Origin: Pseudoalteromonas luteoviolacea
GTDB taxonomy: Bacteria; Pseudomonadota; Gammaproteobacteria; Enterobacterales; Alteromonadaceae
Assembly: GCF_018100925.1 (NCBI RefSeq)
Contig: NZ_JAGJEH010000014.1
Span: 1 to 64,000 of the forward strand
Length of the DNA: 64,000 nucleotides
Direction of reading: 5' to 3'
The translations under genes were made by a program, and so were the position numbers. The notes beneath the pieces are model-generated. The model saw only the letters and a list, made by a program, of their open reading frames with translations. It had not been told where the DNA came from and made no database searches. Each line of letters begins with the position of its first letter. Position 1 is the stretch's first letter. Of the stretch, positions 45,029 to 54,506 are shown piece by piece.

Positions 45029-45730
45029 ATGGGACAAAAAGTTCATCCTACTGGTATTCGCCTAGGTATCTCAAAGCCTTGGGTATCTACTTGGTACGCG
45101 AATACAAAAGATTTCTCTGAGCAGCTTTTTGGCGATCACAAAGTGCGTCAATACCTTACTAAGGAATTGAAAAACGCTTCTGTGTCTAAAATCGTTATCG
45201 AGCGTCCAGCTAAATCGATCCGTGTAACAATTCACACAGCTCGTCCTGGTGTTGTTATCGGTAAAAAAGGTGAAGATGTTGAAAAGCTTCGCCAAGCTGT
45301 AACTAAGCTTGCTGGTGTACCTGCACAAATCAACATTGCAGAAGTACGTAAGCCTGAGCTAGATGCACAATTAGTTGCTGACGGTATCTCTTCACAGCTA
45401 GAGCGTCGTGTTATGTTCCGTCGTGCTATGAAGCGCGCAGTTCAAAATGCAATGCGTCTAGGTGCTAAAGGTATCAAGGTTGAAGTTAGTGGTCGTCTAG
45501 GCGGCGCTGAAATCGCACGTTCTGAGTGGTACCGTGAAGGTCGTGTACCTCTACACACTCTACGTGCTGATATCGATTACGCTACTTCAGAAGCTTTGAC
45601 TACTTACGGCATCATCGGTGTTAAAGTTTGGATCTTCAAAGGCGAAGTTATCGGTGGTCTTCCACTGAAACAAGAGCAAGAGAAGCCAGCTAAACGTGCA
45701 CCGAAGAAAGCTAAGAAAAGTGCTAAGTAA
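45029..45730 (+). CDS. rpsC: 30S ribosomal protein S3
   Basis: Protein of 233 residues, as in E. coli. S3 lies at the mRNA entry tunnel and has helicase-like activity there. The N-terminal GQKVHPTGIRLGI, the KH domain with VVIGKKGEDVEKLR (about 72-85) and the RRAMKRAVQNAMRLGAKGI segment are diagnostic; the tail is rich in Lys and Ala. It follows rplV by 12 bases. Confidence 0.98.
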   Translation: MGQKVHPTGIRLGISKPWVSTWYANTKDFSEQLFGDHKVRQYLTKELKNASVSKIVIERPAKSIRVTIHTARPGVVIGKKGEDVEKLRQAVTKLAGVPAQINIAEVRKPELDAQLVADGISSQLERRVMFRRAMKRAVQNAMRLGAKGIKVEVSGRLGGAEIARSEWYREGRVPLHTLRADIDYATSEALTTYGIIGVKVWIFKGEVIGGLPLKQEQEKPAKRAPKKAKKSAK

Positions 45731-45743
45731 GAGGTAGCGACTA

Positions 45744-46157
45744 ATGTTACAGCCAAAACGTACAAAATTCCGCAAGGTACACAAAGGCCGCAACCGTGGT
45801 CTTGCTACTAGCGGTAACAAAGTTAGCTTCGGTTCTTTCGGCTTGAAAGCGACTGGCCGTGGCCGTATGACTGCTCGTCAAATCGAAGCAGCTCGTCGTG
45901 CTATGACGCGTCATATCAAGCGTCAAGGTAAAATCTGGATTCGTGTATTCCCAGATAAGCCAATTACAGAGAAACCGCTTGAAGTTCGTATGGGTAAAGG
46001 TAAAGGTTCTGTTGAATACTGGGTTGCTGAAATTCAGCCTGGTAAAGTACTTTACGAGATGGAAGGTGTTTCAGAAGAGCTTGCTCGTGAAGCATTCGAC
46101 CTAGCTGCTCGTAAATTACCTTTCAAAACAACATTTGTAACTCGGACGGTAATGTAA
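45744..46157 (+). CDS. rplP: 50S ribosomal protein L16
   Basis: Protein of 137 residues (E. coli 136) that organises the A-site region of the 50S subunit. The opening MLQPKRTKFRKVHKGRNRG and the loop GKGKGSVEYWVA are family hallmarks; the Arg in the latter region's neighbourhood is a hydroxylation target in enterics. The stop shares bases with the rpmC start (TAATG). Confidence 0.98.
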   Translation: MLQPKRTKFRKVHKGRNRGLATSGNKVSFGSFGLKATGRGRMTARQIEAARRAMTRHIKRQGKIWIRVFPDKPITEKPLEVRMGKGKGSVEYWVAEIQPGKVLYEMEGVSEELAREAFDLAARKLPFKTTFVTRTVM

Positions 46158-46348
46158 TGAAAGCTAGCGAATTAAAAGACAAAAGCGTAGAAGAGCTTAA
46201 AGCTGAACTTCTAGAGCTTCTTCGTGAGCAGTTCAACCTGCGCATGCAAGCGAGCACTGGTCAGCTAGCTCAAACTCACGAGCTGAGAAAAGTACGTCGC
46301 AGTATTGCGCGTGTTAAAACGGTTATTAACCAGAAGGCAGGTGCATAA
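46157..46348 (+). CDS. rpmC: 50S ribosomal protein L29
   Basis: Protein of 63 residues, as in E. coli, two long helices near the tunnel exit next to L23. The LRKVRRSIARVKTV-like segment (ELRKVRRSIARVKTVINQ, near 44-60) is diagnostic. It overlaps rplP and rpsQ at TAATG junctions on both sides, so translation is coupled. Confidence 0.97.
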   Translation: MKASELKDKSVEELKAELLELLREQFNLRMQASTGQLAQTHELRKVRRSIARVKTVINQKAGA

Positions 46349-46605
46349 TGAGCGATAAGATCCGTACTCTTCAAGGTCGTGTAGTTAGCGACAAAATGGA
46401 CAAGTCAATCGTTGTTGCTATCGAGCGTCAGGTTAAACACCCGATCTACGGTAAATTCATCAAGCGTACAACTAAGTTGCACGCACATGATGAGAACAAC
46501 ACAGCACTAGCAGGTGACGTCGTGACTATTCGCGAATGTGCGCCAATCTCTAAGAAAAAATCTTGGACGCTAGTTGACGTGATTGAACGTCCTAAGAAAG
46601 CTTAA
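46348..46605 (+). CDS. rpsQ: 30S ribosomal protein S17
   Basis: Last gene of the S10 operon, 85 residues (E. coli 84). S17 is a primary 16S rRNA binder in the 30S body. The LQGRVVSDKMDKSIVVAIE opening, HPIYGKFIKRTTKLHAHDE and ECAPISKKKSW are typical. It is followed by a strong terminator. The spc operon genes (rplN onward) that usually come next are absent here. Confidence 0.98.
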   Translation: MSDKIRTLQGRVVSDKMDKSIVVAIERQVKHPIYGKFIKRTTKLHAHDENNTALAGDVVTIRECAPISKKKSWTLVDVIERPKKA

Positions 46606-46627
46606 TTTTTAATTAAGTTTACTTATT

Positions 46628-46656
46628 AAAACCCCGGCCTTGGTCGGGGTTTTTGT
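46628..46656 (+). terminator. Terminator of the S10 operon
   Basis: AAACCCCG pairs with CGGGGTTT over a short loop, followed by TTTTGTTTTTT. It lies 22 bases after the rpsQ stop and isolates the operon from the next gene. Confidence 0.92.
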
Positions 46657-46765
46657 TTTTTATGCCCACCTTATACCTCTGCTGATTCTCTTTATTTAGA
46701 CTTTGAACTTTCATCGAAAAAGCCCCTCCAAGCACCAAAGGCAATAAATTAAAGGAAGATATGGA

Positions 46766-47455
46766 ATGCGCTCTATACAGGTGGCTGTGCTGGGGTCGCT
46801 GACAATACATGGTGTAATTGGCTATATACTGTATTCAGTAACACCACCATTACCCATAGTAAATCAAGAAAAGTCACTCAAAGTATATGTGGTGTCAATG
46901 GATGAACTGCATCAACCTGCTGTCGAGGCCGTTGATACTCACTCAAGTGAAGATAAAGTAAGTGAACCCATATCAGATGAGCTGCCTAAAAGTTCTGAGG
47001 GCGAGCCTAAGTATAACGCTATTGAAAAATCTCCAGAGCATTCGGAAGCGGTGCAAGCGTATGAAGCGCTTCAACCAGAGAATAATCAAAATGTAAATGC
47101 TTTAAACAAAGTAAAAGTGTTCAAGTTTAACCCGCACAAAGGTCTTCAGCAGCTTCAACAGAAAGAGCAAGAGGCTTATTTTGGTTCCAAGCAATTTGAT
47201 ACACAGTCAGGCGCACCGATAGAGCGAATGAACACACCCCAAGCACACACTCAATTTTTTTCTGGAGAAACAGAAGAGATCTATCGTAGCCAAGGCAGGC
47301 GTCTAGTGAAATGGAAGGGTAAGTGTTATTTGTTTGAAGATACATCAGAGATGGCTCAAGCTGGACTCCCTTCATCTTCTGGTAGACCCTGCCCAGGTGA
47401 ACTCTCAAATAACGAATCTCTGTTGAAACAATCCCTTGATAAATATCTAAAATGA
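46766..47455 (+). CDS. TonB-like single-pass periplasmic protein, unknown
   Basis: Protein of 229 residues, family not recognised. The N-terminus MRSIQVAVLGSLTIHGVIGY with a hydrophobic helix (about 7-26) resembles the anchor of TonB-like proteins, including the Ser-x-x-x-His pattern. A long, acidic, low-complexity spacer rich in Glu, Ser and Gln (about 45-125) follows, then a C-terminal region with two Cys (GKCYLFED and GRPCPGEL) that could form a disulfide. There is no TonB C-terminal domain signature. It lies alone between the S10 operon terminator and hemN, with AAAGGAAG as RBS. Confidence 0.65.
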   Translation: MRSIQVAVLGSLTIHGVIGYILYSVTPPLPIVNQEKSLKVYVVSMDELHQPAVEAVDTHSSEDKVSEPISDELPKSSEGEPKYNAIEKSPEHSEAVQAYEALQPENNQNVNALNKVKVFKFNPHKGLQQLQQKEQEAYFGSKQFDTQSGAPIERMNTPQAHTQFFSGETEEIYRSQGRRLVKWKGKCYLFEDTSEMAQAGLPSSSGRPCPGELSNNESLLKQSLDKYLK

Positions 47456-47662
47456 GCAAAACGAGAAGGTTTAATATAAGCTAAGGTAACGTAAATAGTT
47501 CCGATAAGAGAGTACGCCAAGGTGGAATGAGAAAGGATTTTCAAACACAACACAGCAGACTGCCAGTAGCCTTGTTATGTTTTAGCCGAATAAAAGCAAG
47601 TGTGCGATGAATACTGTCAATTAAACAGATTAGTTTCTATCTAAATAGCAGAAGAGCAGTAA
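47456..47662. other. Intergenic spacer before hemN
   Basis: About 200 bases downstream of the 46766 gene. No open frame, repeat or clear promoter was recognised. Confidence 0.4.
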
Positions 47663-47686
47663 AGCCCGCACTGAGTAGGGCGGGCT
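47663..47686 (-). terminator. Hairpin after hemN
   Basis: AGCCCGC with GCGGGCT, short loop, 9 bases after the hemN stop when read on the minus strand; only three T follow, so a weak terminator. Confidence 0.65.
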
Positions 47687-47694
47687 GCGTTAGT

Positions 47695-49077
47695 CTAAAT
47701 GACACGTGAAAAGCGGGTATTTTTAATCTGTTGTTGTAAGTAAGCGTCAAAACACATGCAGATGATCCGGATAAATAATGTGCCTTTGGCTGTCACTGTG
47801 ATGGTGCTCTGATCGTTGATAACAAGGCCATCTTTTTCCAATGGCGCAAGTGCGATACATGCATGCTCAAAATACTCATCGAAATCGAGATTGAACTGCT
47901 CACTAATAGATGATTTGTCTAGTTCAAAATGGCAGATTAGCTGCTTTATAACTGCCGCTCGAATGAGGTCGTCTTGGGTCAGTGATATCCCTTTACAAAT
48001 TGCATTACCTTGTTCTGAGACAGCATGATAATAGGGTCTTAACTCTTTCTCGTTTTGTAATATGGCATTGCCAATCTGCGAAATGGATGACACACCCAAG
48101 CCTAATAAATCACAGTTACCATGGGTGGTATACCCTTGAAAGTTTCGGTGCAATTGACCCTCGCGCTGTGCAATTGCTAGCTCATCATCGTGTTTTGCAA
48201 AATGGTCCATCCCAATGTATTGATATCCCGCGTGTGTCATACGTTCAAGAGTCGCCTTGAAGATCGTCAGTTTTTGATCTGGCGTTGGCATATCTTGCTC
48301 TTTGAGCTTTCGCTGGGCTGCAAATCTATCTGGCAGGTGAGCATAGTTAAAGAGAGAAACACGATCTGGTGCCAGATCGATTAGTTGCTCTATGGTTGCC
48401 TTATAAGTCTCCGGGGTTTGATGTGGCAAGCCGTATATCATGTCCATATTAATGGATTTAAAGCCCAGAGCGCGCGCTTGCTGCAAAACCGTGAGTACTT
48501 CGTCAAGTTGCTGCGGGCGATTAACAGCAGCTTGTACTTCGTCATTAAAGTCTTGAACACCAAATGATACGCGGTTGAACCCCATCTCTTTTAGCGACAC
48601 TAACATGCCATCAGCCAGAGAGCGCGGGTCTATTTCAATGCTGCGTTGTGCAAGATGGGTAAATTCAAAGTGCTGCTCGAGGGCTGAAATGAGCCGCACC
48701 ATTTGAGCTGCGGTTAAAAATGTCGGTGTACCACCACCTAGGTGTAGTTGCTCGACATGATAATCCTTAAACAATGGTGCTTGCGCCTCGATTTCTTGGA
48801 CTAAATGATCAAGATAAACATCGGCTTTGGACTGGTGGCGGGTAATAATCTTATTGCAGCCACAGTAGTAACATAGCTGATGACAAAAGGGGATATGGAT
48901 ATACAGCGACAACGCACGGTTAGATGAATTGGCAATGGCGTTGGTCAATGCAGTTTGATCATATCCGGAGGTCAATGATAAAGCGGTGGGGTAAGAGGTA
49001 TATCTTGGACCAGAAATATTATACTTCTGGATCAGGGAATCTTCCCAATGAGGTAGTTTAATCACGATCGCACTCAA
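47695..49077 (-). CDS. hemN: Oxygen-independent coproporphyrinogen III oxidase
   Basis: Radical-SAM enzyme of heme synthesis that decarboxylates coproporphyrinogen III without oxygen. The 460 residues are close to E. coli HemN (457). The 4Fe-4S site reads HIPFCHQLCYYCGCNK, giving the HemN-type CxxxCxxCxC; GGGTPTFL and the YTSYPTA start are also diagnostic. It is monocistronic on the minus strand. An FNR-type box was looked for upstream and not found convincingly. Confidence 0.95.
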   Translation of the reverse strand: MSAIVIKLPHWEDSLIQKYNISGPRYTSYPTALSLTSGYDQTALTNAIANSSNRALSLYIHIPFCHQLCYYCGCNKIITRHQSKADVYLDHLVQEIEAQAPLFKDYHVEQLHLGGGTPTFLTAAQMVRLISALEQHFEFTHLAQRSIEIDPRSLADGMLVSLKEMGFNRVSFGVQDFNDEVQAAVNRPQQLDEVLTVLQQARALGFKSINMDMIYGLPHQTPETYKATIEQLIDLAPDRVSLFNYAHLPDRFAAQRKLKEQDMPTPDQKLTIFKATLERMTHAGYQYIGMDHFAKHDDELAIAQREGQLHRNFQGYTTHGNCDLLGLGVSSISQIGNAILQNEKELRPYYHAVSEQGNAICKGISLTQDDLIRAAVIKQLICHFELDKSSISEQFNLDFDEYFEHACIALAPLEKDGLVINDQSTITVTAKGTLFIRIICMCFDAYLQQQIKNTRFSRVI

Positions 49078-49148
49078 AAAATATTACACTTGTTCAGTAT
49101 AGGTGTTACTAAATTAGCAGAGTTTGATCTGACGCAATGGGGTGATTA

Positions 49149-49180
49149 TTAGGCAATACAGAAGGCCTCGTATTGCCTAA
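49149..49180. terminator. Hairpin after the 49188 chemoreceptor gene
   Basis: TTAGGCAATAC and GTATTGCCTAA form a perfect 11-bp stem with a 10-base loop, 7 bases after the receptor stop. No strong T run, so possibly bidirectional. Confidence 0.7.
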
Positions 49181-49187
49181 AAGTGCG

Positions 49188-51119
49188 TTAAAGTTGGTAA
49201 CGTTTGGCTGTGGCAGCGAGATCTTCGGCCAGTGTGGCGAGTACAGTAGCATCAGTGGACGCTTTTTCTGCGCCTTGCGCCGTTTCCTTTGCTGTCCCAG
49301 TGACATCGCGAACCCCTTGGGAGACCTGCTGTGTTACGGCATTTTGCTGTTCGGTGGCACTGGCTATTTGGATACTCATATCACGGATCGCGATGACTGA
49401 GTCTGATACTTGTTGCAAAGTTTGTCCTGCTTGGTGAATTTGATCAGCTGTGGTTTCAGCATTGTCGACATTACTTGCCATGAGTTCTACTGAGCGCTGT
49501 GCTTCTTGTTGAAGCCTAGAGATCATGGCTTGAATTTCTTCTGTACTTTGCTGCGTGCGACTTGCTAGGCTGCGTACCTCATCAGCCACTACCGCAAATC
49601 CGCGGCCTTGTTCTCCGGCTCTGGCCGCTTCAATGGCAGCATTGAGTGCAAGTAAGTTGGTTTGATCTGCAATGCCACGGATGACATCAAGGATAGATCC
49701 TACCGATTGAGTTTCTTCTGCAAGTTTTGAAATGGTTTGGCTGACATTGTCAATGTCTGCTTTTAATGTGGTGATTGAGGTTGTTGTTTGTGCAACGGCA
49801 TTCAGCCCATGTTGCGAAGATTCTTCTGCGGCTGTCGCTGTATCCGCTGCAGATTGGGTGCTTTGGGTGATATTTGAAACGGTCTGAGCCATTTCATCCA
49901 TTGCTCTATCGGTATTCTCTAACTGCGCCATTTGTTGCTCAGCACCTTGCATTGCCTGTGTCGTGATGGCACTCATATTGTGCGCTGTCGCAGTCAGCGT
50001 ATCTGTGGACTGATGGATCTGTTCGATAAATGTCCGAAGATTCGACACCATTTCTGACATCGCTTGGTATATACCGCTATTGGTTTGGCTTTGATCGAAG
50101 TGAACAGTTAGGTCGCCTGTGGCAATCTTTCTTGCCATAGCTTCGATTTCTCGTGGTTCCCCGCCAATTGGTAGCTTGATAATTCGGCTAATAAACCAGC
50201 TAAAAAATACGCCACATACAATGATAAGCAATGCGAGTGTGATGACAATAAACTTGGCATTGGCGCTGGCTGCTTGCACTATTGGTCCTAACTCATCTTG
50301 TGATGCTTTGATATCTAACTTGATATTTTCAACTTGGGCTGCGACGTCTGGGCCAATTTTATCCAGTGACTGTGTTATTTCCGTATTACGTTTGATGATG
50401 ACCTGATAAACCTCTTCTAGCCCAGCTTGATACGCTTCTAAGGGGGCTATAAACCGCTGATATTGACTTGTTTGAGATTGTTGCAATAGTTGTGTTGCTT
50501 GCGCGTTTAACGAATTTAGTGTGTCTTTCGCCACCTGGTAATCCCGCTCAGCATTGGCCACTAAAAACTGGTTTGTTGATAAACGGCCTTGTTGTAACAA
50601 GCTTCGTAGCGCACTGATTTTATTTACTTCCTCAATGGACTGCGCATTATCCATCATGGTGCGCAATTGATTGTCCAGCTCAGGTCCATGTTTATTCAAA
50701 GTACTGTTAACTATTTGGTGGCGACGCTCATATAAAGTGATAACTTGTCTAAAGCTGCGTTCATATCGTTCTATTTGTTTTTGGCTATCAGTGATGATGC
50801 TGAGTTGGGAGGTGTCAGAATATTGGGCTTGGGCTTTATCGAGCAGCGTTTCTAGTAGTTCTAATCGCTGGTCAAATTGGGCAATATTTGCATCGCTTTG
50901 ATGCTTTAAGTATTTAATGGCTTGTAACCTTACCTCTAGTAAATTCGCCTGAATCCGTCCAGCCAAATTACTGTCTCTTGCTTTGGTACGGTATTCGACA
51001 AAATTATTGAATCCGCTGCTCAATCCCCAAAAAGCCGTAATAGAGAGTACGATTATCATCAATATCATTACGCCGAAGGCGCCGTTAAGTTGTTGGCTTA
51101 AACGCCAGTTTTTTATCAT
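49188..51119 (-). CDS. Methyl-accepting chemotaxis protein, HBM type
   Basis: Chemoreceptor of 643 residues. TM1 is about 11-31, then a long all-helical periplasmic domain (about 32-285) whose length and heptad pattern suit the HBM (helical bimodular) family, which in Pseudomonas senses organic acids. TM2 is about 287-308, followed by HAMP and a cytoplasmic signalling hairpin with the tip AIEAARAGEQGRGFAVVADE (about 500-520). No C-terminal CheR/CheB pentapeptide is present. The ligand is unknown. It lies tail-to-head with another receptor gene on the same strand but has its own promoter region. Confidence 0.93.
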   Translation of the reverse strand: MIKNWRLSQQLNGAFGVMILMIIVLSITAFWGLSSGFNNFVEYRTKARDSNLAGRIQANLLEVRLQAIKYLKHQSDANIAQFDQRLELLETLLDKAQAQYSDTSQLSIITDSQKQIERYERSFRQVITLYERRHQIVNSTLNKHGPELDNQLRTMMDNAQSIEEVNKISALRSLLQQGRLSTNQFLVANAERDYQVAKDTLNSLNAQATQLLQQSQTSQYQRFIAPLEAYQAGLEEVYQVIIKRNTEITQSLDKIGPDVAAQVENIKLDIKASQDELGPIVQAASANAKFIVITLALLIIVCGVFFSWFISRIIKLPIGGEPREIEAMARKIATGDLTVHFDQSQTNSGIYQAMSEMVSNLRTFIEQIHQSTDTLTATAHNMSAITTQAMQGAEQQMAQLENTDRAMDEMAQTVSNITQSTQSAADTATAAEESSQHGLNAVAQTTTSITTLKADIDNVSQTISKLAEETQSVGSILDVIRGIADQTNLLALNAAIEAARAGEQGRGFAVVADEVRSLASRTQQSTEEIQAMISRLQQEAQRSVELMASNVDNAETTADQIHQAGQTLQQVSDSVIAIRDMSIQIASATEQQNAVTQQVSQGVRDVTGTAKETAQGAEKASTDATVLATLAEDLAATAKRYQL

Positions 51120-51403
51120 ATAACACCCTACATGCTCGCACGAGCTATGAGTTTAATTGCATAAAGGTAAAAAATAGTTCTTTTAAATATACTGCTTTTC
51201 TAATATTTTATTATTAATTTGGCGAAAAAAAATACCCAAGTAAAGGCTTGTGAGTGAAATTGTTTGATTGTGATCAATAGTCACATCTAATTTCTTAGCT
51301 GCTGATAACTAATGATACTCGTTGCAATAGATGAGATAACAAGTTGTTTTTGCTTGCTAATTGAGCAAGTTTGAAGTGTTGCAATATGAGAAAAATTTAA
51401 GTG
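51120..51403. other. Promoter region between two chemoreceptor genes
   Basis: About 280 AT-rich bases upstream of the 49188 receptor gene. No open frame and no clear motif was recognised. Confidence 0.4.
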
Positions 51404-51443
51404 GTTTTGGTACGACACATGTTATGTCGTACCAAAACTTTTT
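51404..51443. terminator. Long hairpin after the 51449 chemoreceptor gene
   Basis: GTTTTGGTACGACA and TGTCGTACCAAAAC form a perfect 14-bp stem with a 7-base loop, followed by TTTTT on the plus strand and by an AT-rich stretch on the minus strand. It lies 10 bases after the receptor stop. Confidence 0.75.
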
Positions 51444-51448
51444 GGAGA

Positions 51449-53479
51449 TTAAAGTTTAAATTGATTTACTGTGGCATTAAGTGCTTTGGCTAAGTCATTT
51501 AAGTCTCTTGCCTCATCTGCTAATAGGTGCGCGTGGTTGGCAGTGCTATTCACGAGATCATTGATGGCGTTAAGGCTATTGTTGATGTCTTCAGCTACCA
51601 CTGTCTGTTCTTCCGTAGAGGTTGCAATTTGATGACTCTGGTCCTGTACAGTATTAACCGAATCTGTGATATTGCGTAGTGCATCTAACACTTCTTGTGT
51701 CTGTTCCACAGAGCTTTGTGCACGTTCTTGACCTTGCTGCATCATGGTTGAGGCTTGTTGCGCAATTTGCTGCAGTCGTGAGATCATATTGCGAATATCA
51801 TCTGTCGATTCCTGTGTTCTGCTGGCAAGACTTCTCACTTCATCGGCAACCACAGCAAAGCCTCGACCTTGTTCTCCGGCACGGGCAGCCTCAATCGCGG
51901 CGTTTAAGGCAAGTAAGTTGGTTTGCTCTGCAATGCCGTTAATGACATCAATAACAGCGCCAATATTACTGGTTTCTTGCTCTAGCCCTGCCACTACTTT
52001 TGCTGCGTCGCCAATGTGGCTAGCCAGTTCAGTCATCACTTCTTGTGCTTGACTAGAGCGCTGTGCGCCATCATTTGTCATGGATTGTACAAGATCTGAA
52101 GCGCGGTTCGTCTCATGGGCATTGCGAGAGATTTCGGTAACGGTTGCAGCCATCTCGGTCACCGCTGCTGAGACACTATCGACCTGTTCTTTTTCTTGCT
52201 GTATCTCGGCATTGGTATTGTTAGAGACATCACGCAGTTGAGCTGATGCACCACTTAATTGTTCGGCTTGCGCAGCGGTATCAATCATCATGGCACGTAA
52301 CTTGTCGATAAAGGTGTTCATATGCATGGCCAATTGACCCACTTCATCCTGACTTGAAATATTGATACGACGCGTTAAGTCACCTTCACCCGATGCAATG
52401 TCACGCATTGTGTCAGTTAGGGTGATGATAGGGCGTGTGATCATTTGCGTGGCGAGTAAAATCATCGCGACAATGATAGATAAAATCACAATCACCGCAG
52501 TTACCGTGCTCATGACGGCCTCATTGACCGGCTCGTCAATGAGGCTTACCGGGATCAAAATACCAACATGCCAGTCAAGTACAGGGGTATCTAGTTTTAC
52601 ACTGTTGAACACCACGTAGTACTCTTGGCCCTGCAGGGTTACCGTAGCTGTGCCATCGTCCTGTCGGTCAATTAGGCGGGTTAATTCAGTAAAACCACTG
52701 GTATCTTGGAATTGTTGCTCAAGGCCTGCTAATCCTTCTTTACCTCGTGGCCCTGCGTCAGTTGTAGACAAATTATGGCCAGTACGCTTTGATAGATGAA
52801 CGACTTTTAATTCATTATCTAGTAAAAAGCCGTAGCCTTCACCGTCGAACTGAATATCTTCGACCATGGCGCTAATTTTATTTATTTGTAAATCTACGCC
52901 GCCTACCGCGACTAATTCACCTTGCTTATTATAAATAGGTTGTTGTACGACGGCAGAGACATCCCCTGTGTTGATATCAACAGAGAGCGCACCGACATAG
53001 AGCTTGCCGTGGTTCAAAGCGTCTTGCCACCAAGGGCGTTTATAGGCGTAATAAGGGCGTCCATCGGCGAAATTGGACGTACGCTCATTTTCTTTGAAAT
53101 ATTCACCAGTTCTAGCAGAAGCCATGAAAGCAGAAAGAATGTTTTCATCGCTTTGGCTGATGCGCTGAAAGTCTTCATTTACTTCGCTGTAGCCTTTATC
53201 TCCTGTGAGGCTTTGTTCCCTAACAGAATAATTGTCAAACCAATTCACGTTGTGCGGATTGGTTACGAATGTGCCAACTACTTTGCCGTATTGGGCGAAA
53301 AAAGATTCCATAGACAACTTTTCAGAGTAAATATAACTCTGTGCTTCGCGCTCGATACCTTGACGCGATATTGTTGCGATATGATTAACAAAATAAGTAG
53401 AAGCCAGTATAAGTAGCACAGAGATTGTGCCGCCGATTAAGATGAGAATTTTTTTACGAAGAGATAAGTTTTCAAACAT
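51449..53479 (-). CDS. Methyl-accepting chemotaxis protein, dCache type
   Basis: Chemoreceptor of 676 residues. TM1 is about 11-31; the periplasmic part (about 35-320) has the look of a double Cache domain, with RPYYAYKRPWWQDALNHGKLYVG and GDVSAVVQQPIYNKQGELVAVGGVDL, the strand pattern of amino-acid-binding dCache sensors. TM2 is about 330-350, then HAMP (ITLTDTMRDIASGEGDLTRR) and the signalling tip AIEAARAGEQGRGFAVVADE. Amino-acid or polyamine sensing is plausible but the ligand is not readable from sequence alone. Confidence 0.93.
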   Translation of the reverse strand: MFENLSLRKKILILIGGTISVLLILASTYFVNHIATISRQGIEREAQSYIYSEKLSMESFFAQYGKVVGTFVTNPHNVNWFDNYSVREQSLTGDKGYSEVNEDFQRISQSDENILSAFMASARTGEYFKENERTSNFADGRPYYAYKRPWWQDALNHGKLYVGALSVDINTGDVSAVVQQPIYNKQGELVAVGGVDLQINKISAMVEDIQFDGEGYGFLLDNELKVVHLSKRTGHNLSTTDAGPRGKEGLAGLEQQFQDTSGFTELTRLIDRQDDGTATVTLQGQEYYVVFNSVKLDTPVLDWHVGILIPVSLIDEPVNEAVMSTVTAVIVILSIIVAMILLATQMITRPIITLTDTMRDIASGEGDLTRRINISSQDEVGQLAMHMNTFIDKLRAMMIDTAAQAEQLSGASAQLRDVSNNTNAEIQQEKEQVDSVSAAVTEMAATVTEISRNAHETNRASDLVQSMTNDGAQRSSQAQEVMTELASHIGDAAKVVAGLEQETSNIGAVIDVINGIAEQTNLLALNAAIEAARAGEQGRGFAVVADEVRSLASRTQESTDDIRNMISRLQQIAQQASTMMQQGQERAQSSVEQTQEVLDALRNITDSVNTVQDQSHQIATSTEEQTVVAEDINNSLNAINDLVNSTANHAHLLADEARDLNDLAKALNATVNQFKL

Positions 53480-53734
53480 GACATATTCTTTTTATTGGGA
53501 CAGCGCTAACATAATAAAACCATATCTCAATTGATAGATCTACCTAATTTACACGGAGTATGAGCAAGGTGAGACATGAGCATTTATCATATCGCTCCAA
53601 CAAAAATAAAAAAATAGTAAAGAATCATCAAATTGCAGTTGCAAATTTATAACCTAAAGCTGAGGAAATGCCGATAGCGTTTTTCATCATGCTGTACTAA
53701 CATTATGACCCATTATAGGTAAAATTAAGAAAAT

Positions 53735-54499
53735 ATGATGAATAATAAGTTGATCGTTTTAGGGGCTGGGTGGTTAGGCAATGCCCTAGCACACAGCGCT
53801 AAATCTTGCGGTTGGAGTGTCCAAGCGACGCGAAGGCAGGCTGATGTATCAGAGGATATTCAAGCGTTCTGTGTGACTGATACTAAACTTCATCATTCTC
53901 TTACGCTATCTGATGCGTATTGGGTGTGTGCCATTCCCCCGCGCATGCGCCAAAGCGACAGTCAATATTTAGAGACTTTAACGTGCGCACTTGAAGCGGC
54001 AAAATCAATGCAGGGCAAAGGGTTTTTACTGTGCTCATCAACAGCTGTGTATGGGACTGAAGCGGGTACTTATGATGAACATTCGCCACTGGCAGCACAA
54101 GATTCAAAACGGCAACAGATTTTACAAAACGCAGAGCAAATGGTGCTGGCACAACAAGGCAAAGTAATACGTTTGGCTGGCCTCGTCGGTCCAGGCAGAG
54201 AGCCGGGACGTTTTATTGCCGGTAAACATTTATCAAGCTCTTCCAATGCTACGGTCAATATGGTGCATCAACAAGATGTGGTAGAAGGGATCATGTGCAT
54301 TTTGACAAATTGGCATACAGCTCAGTCAATTTACAATTTGTGCCATCCATCTCACCCGACCAAGCAGCAATACTATCAAAACCATTGTGAGGCCTATGGT
54401 AGTGAACTTCCCAACTTTGCCAGCGACGAGGTTGTGTCTAGAGTGATCGATGGCGCAGCGATCACTGAGCTGGGTTTTCAGTACCGCAATATGATTTGA
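53735..54499 (+). CDS. NAD(P)-dependent epimerase-like protein (YeeZ type)
   Basis: Rossmann-fold protein of 254 residues in the extended short-chain dehydrogenase group, resembling E. coli YeeZ. The dinucleotide site is LIVLGAGWLGNALA (about 6-19). LCSSTAVYGTEAGTYDE (about 108-124) gives the Ser/Thr and Tyr-x3-type active-site neighbourhood, but the usual Tyr-x-x-x-Lys is not clear, so catalysis is uncertain. It lies between a receptor gene and hutC, converging on hutC with an 8-base gap. The substrate is unknown. Confidence 0.78.
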   Translation: MMNNKLIVLGAGWLGNALAHSAKSCGWSVQATRRQADVSEDIQAFCVTDTKLHHSLTLSDAYWVCAIPPRMRQSDSQYLETLTCALEAAKSMQGKGFLLCSSTAVYGTEAGTYDEHSPLAAQDSKRQQILQNAEQMVLAQQGKVIRLAGLVGPGREPGRFIAGKHLSSSSNATVNMVHQQDVVEGIMCILTNWHTAQSIYNLCHPSHPTKQQYYQNHCEAYGSELPNFASDEVVSRVIDGAAITELGFQYRNMI

Positions 54500-54506
54500 G
54501 CGCCTC

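Noticed and set aside
49078..49148. FNR box upstream of hemN
   Set aside because: No TTGAT-N4-ATCAA match good enough was found.
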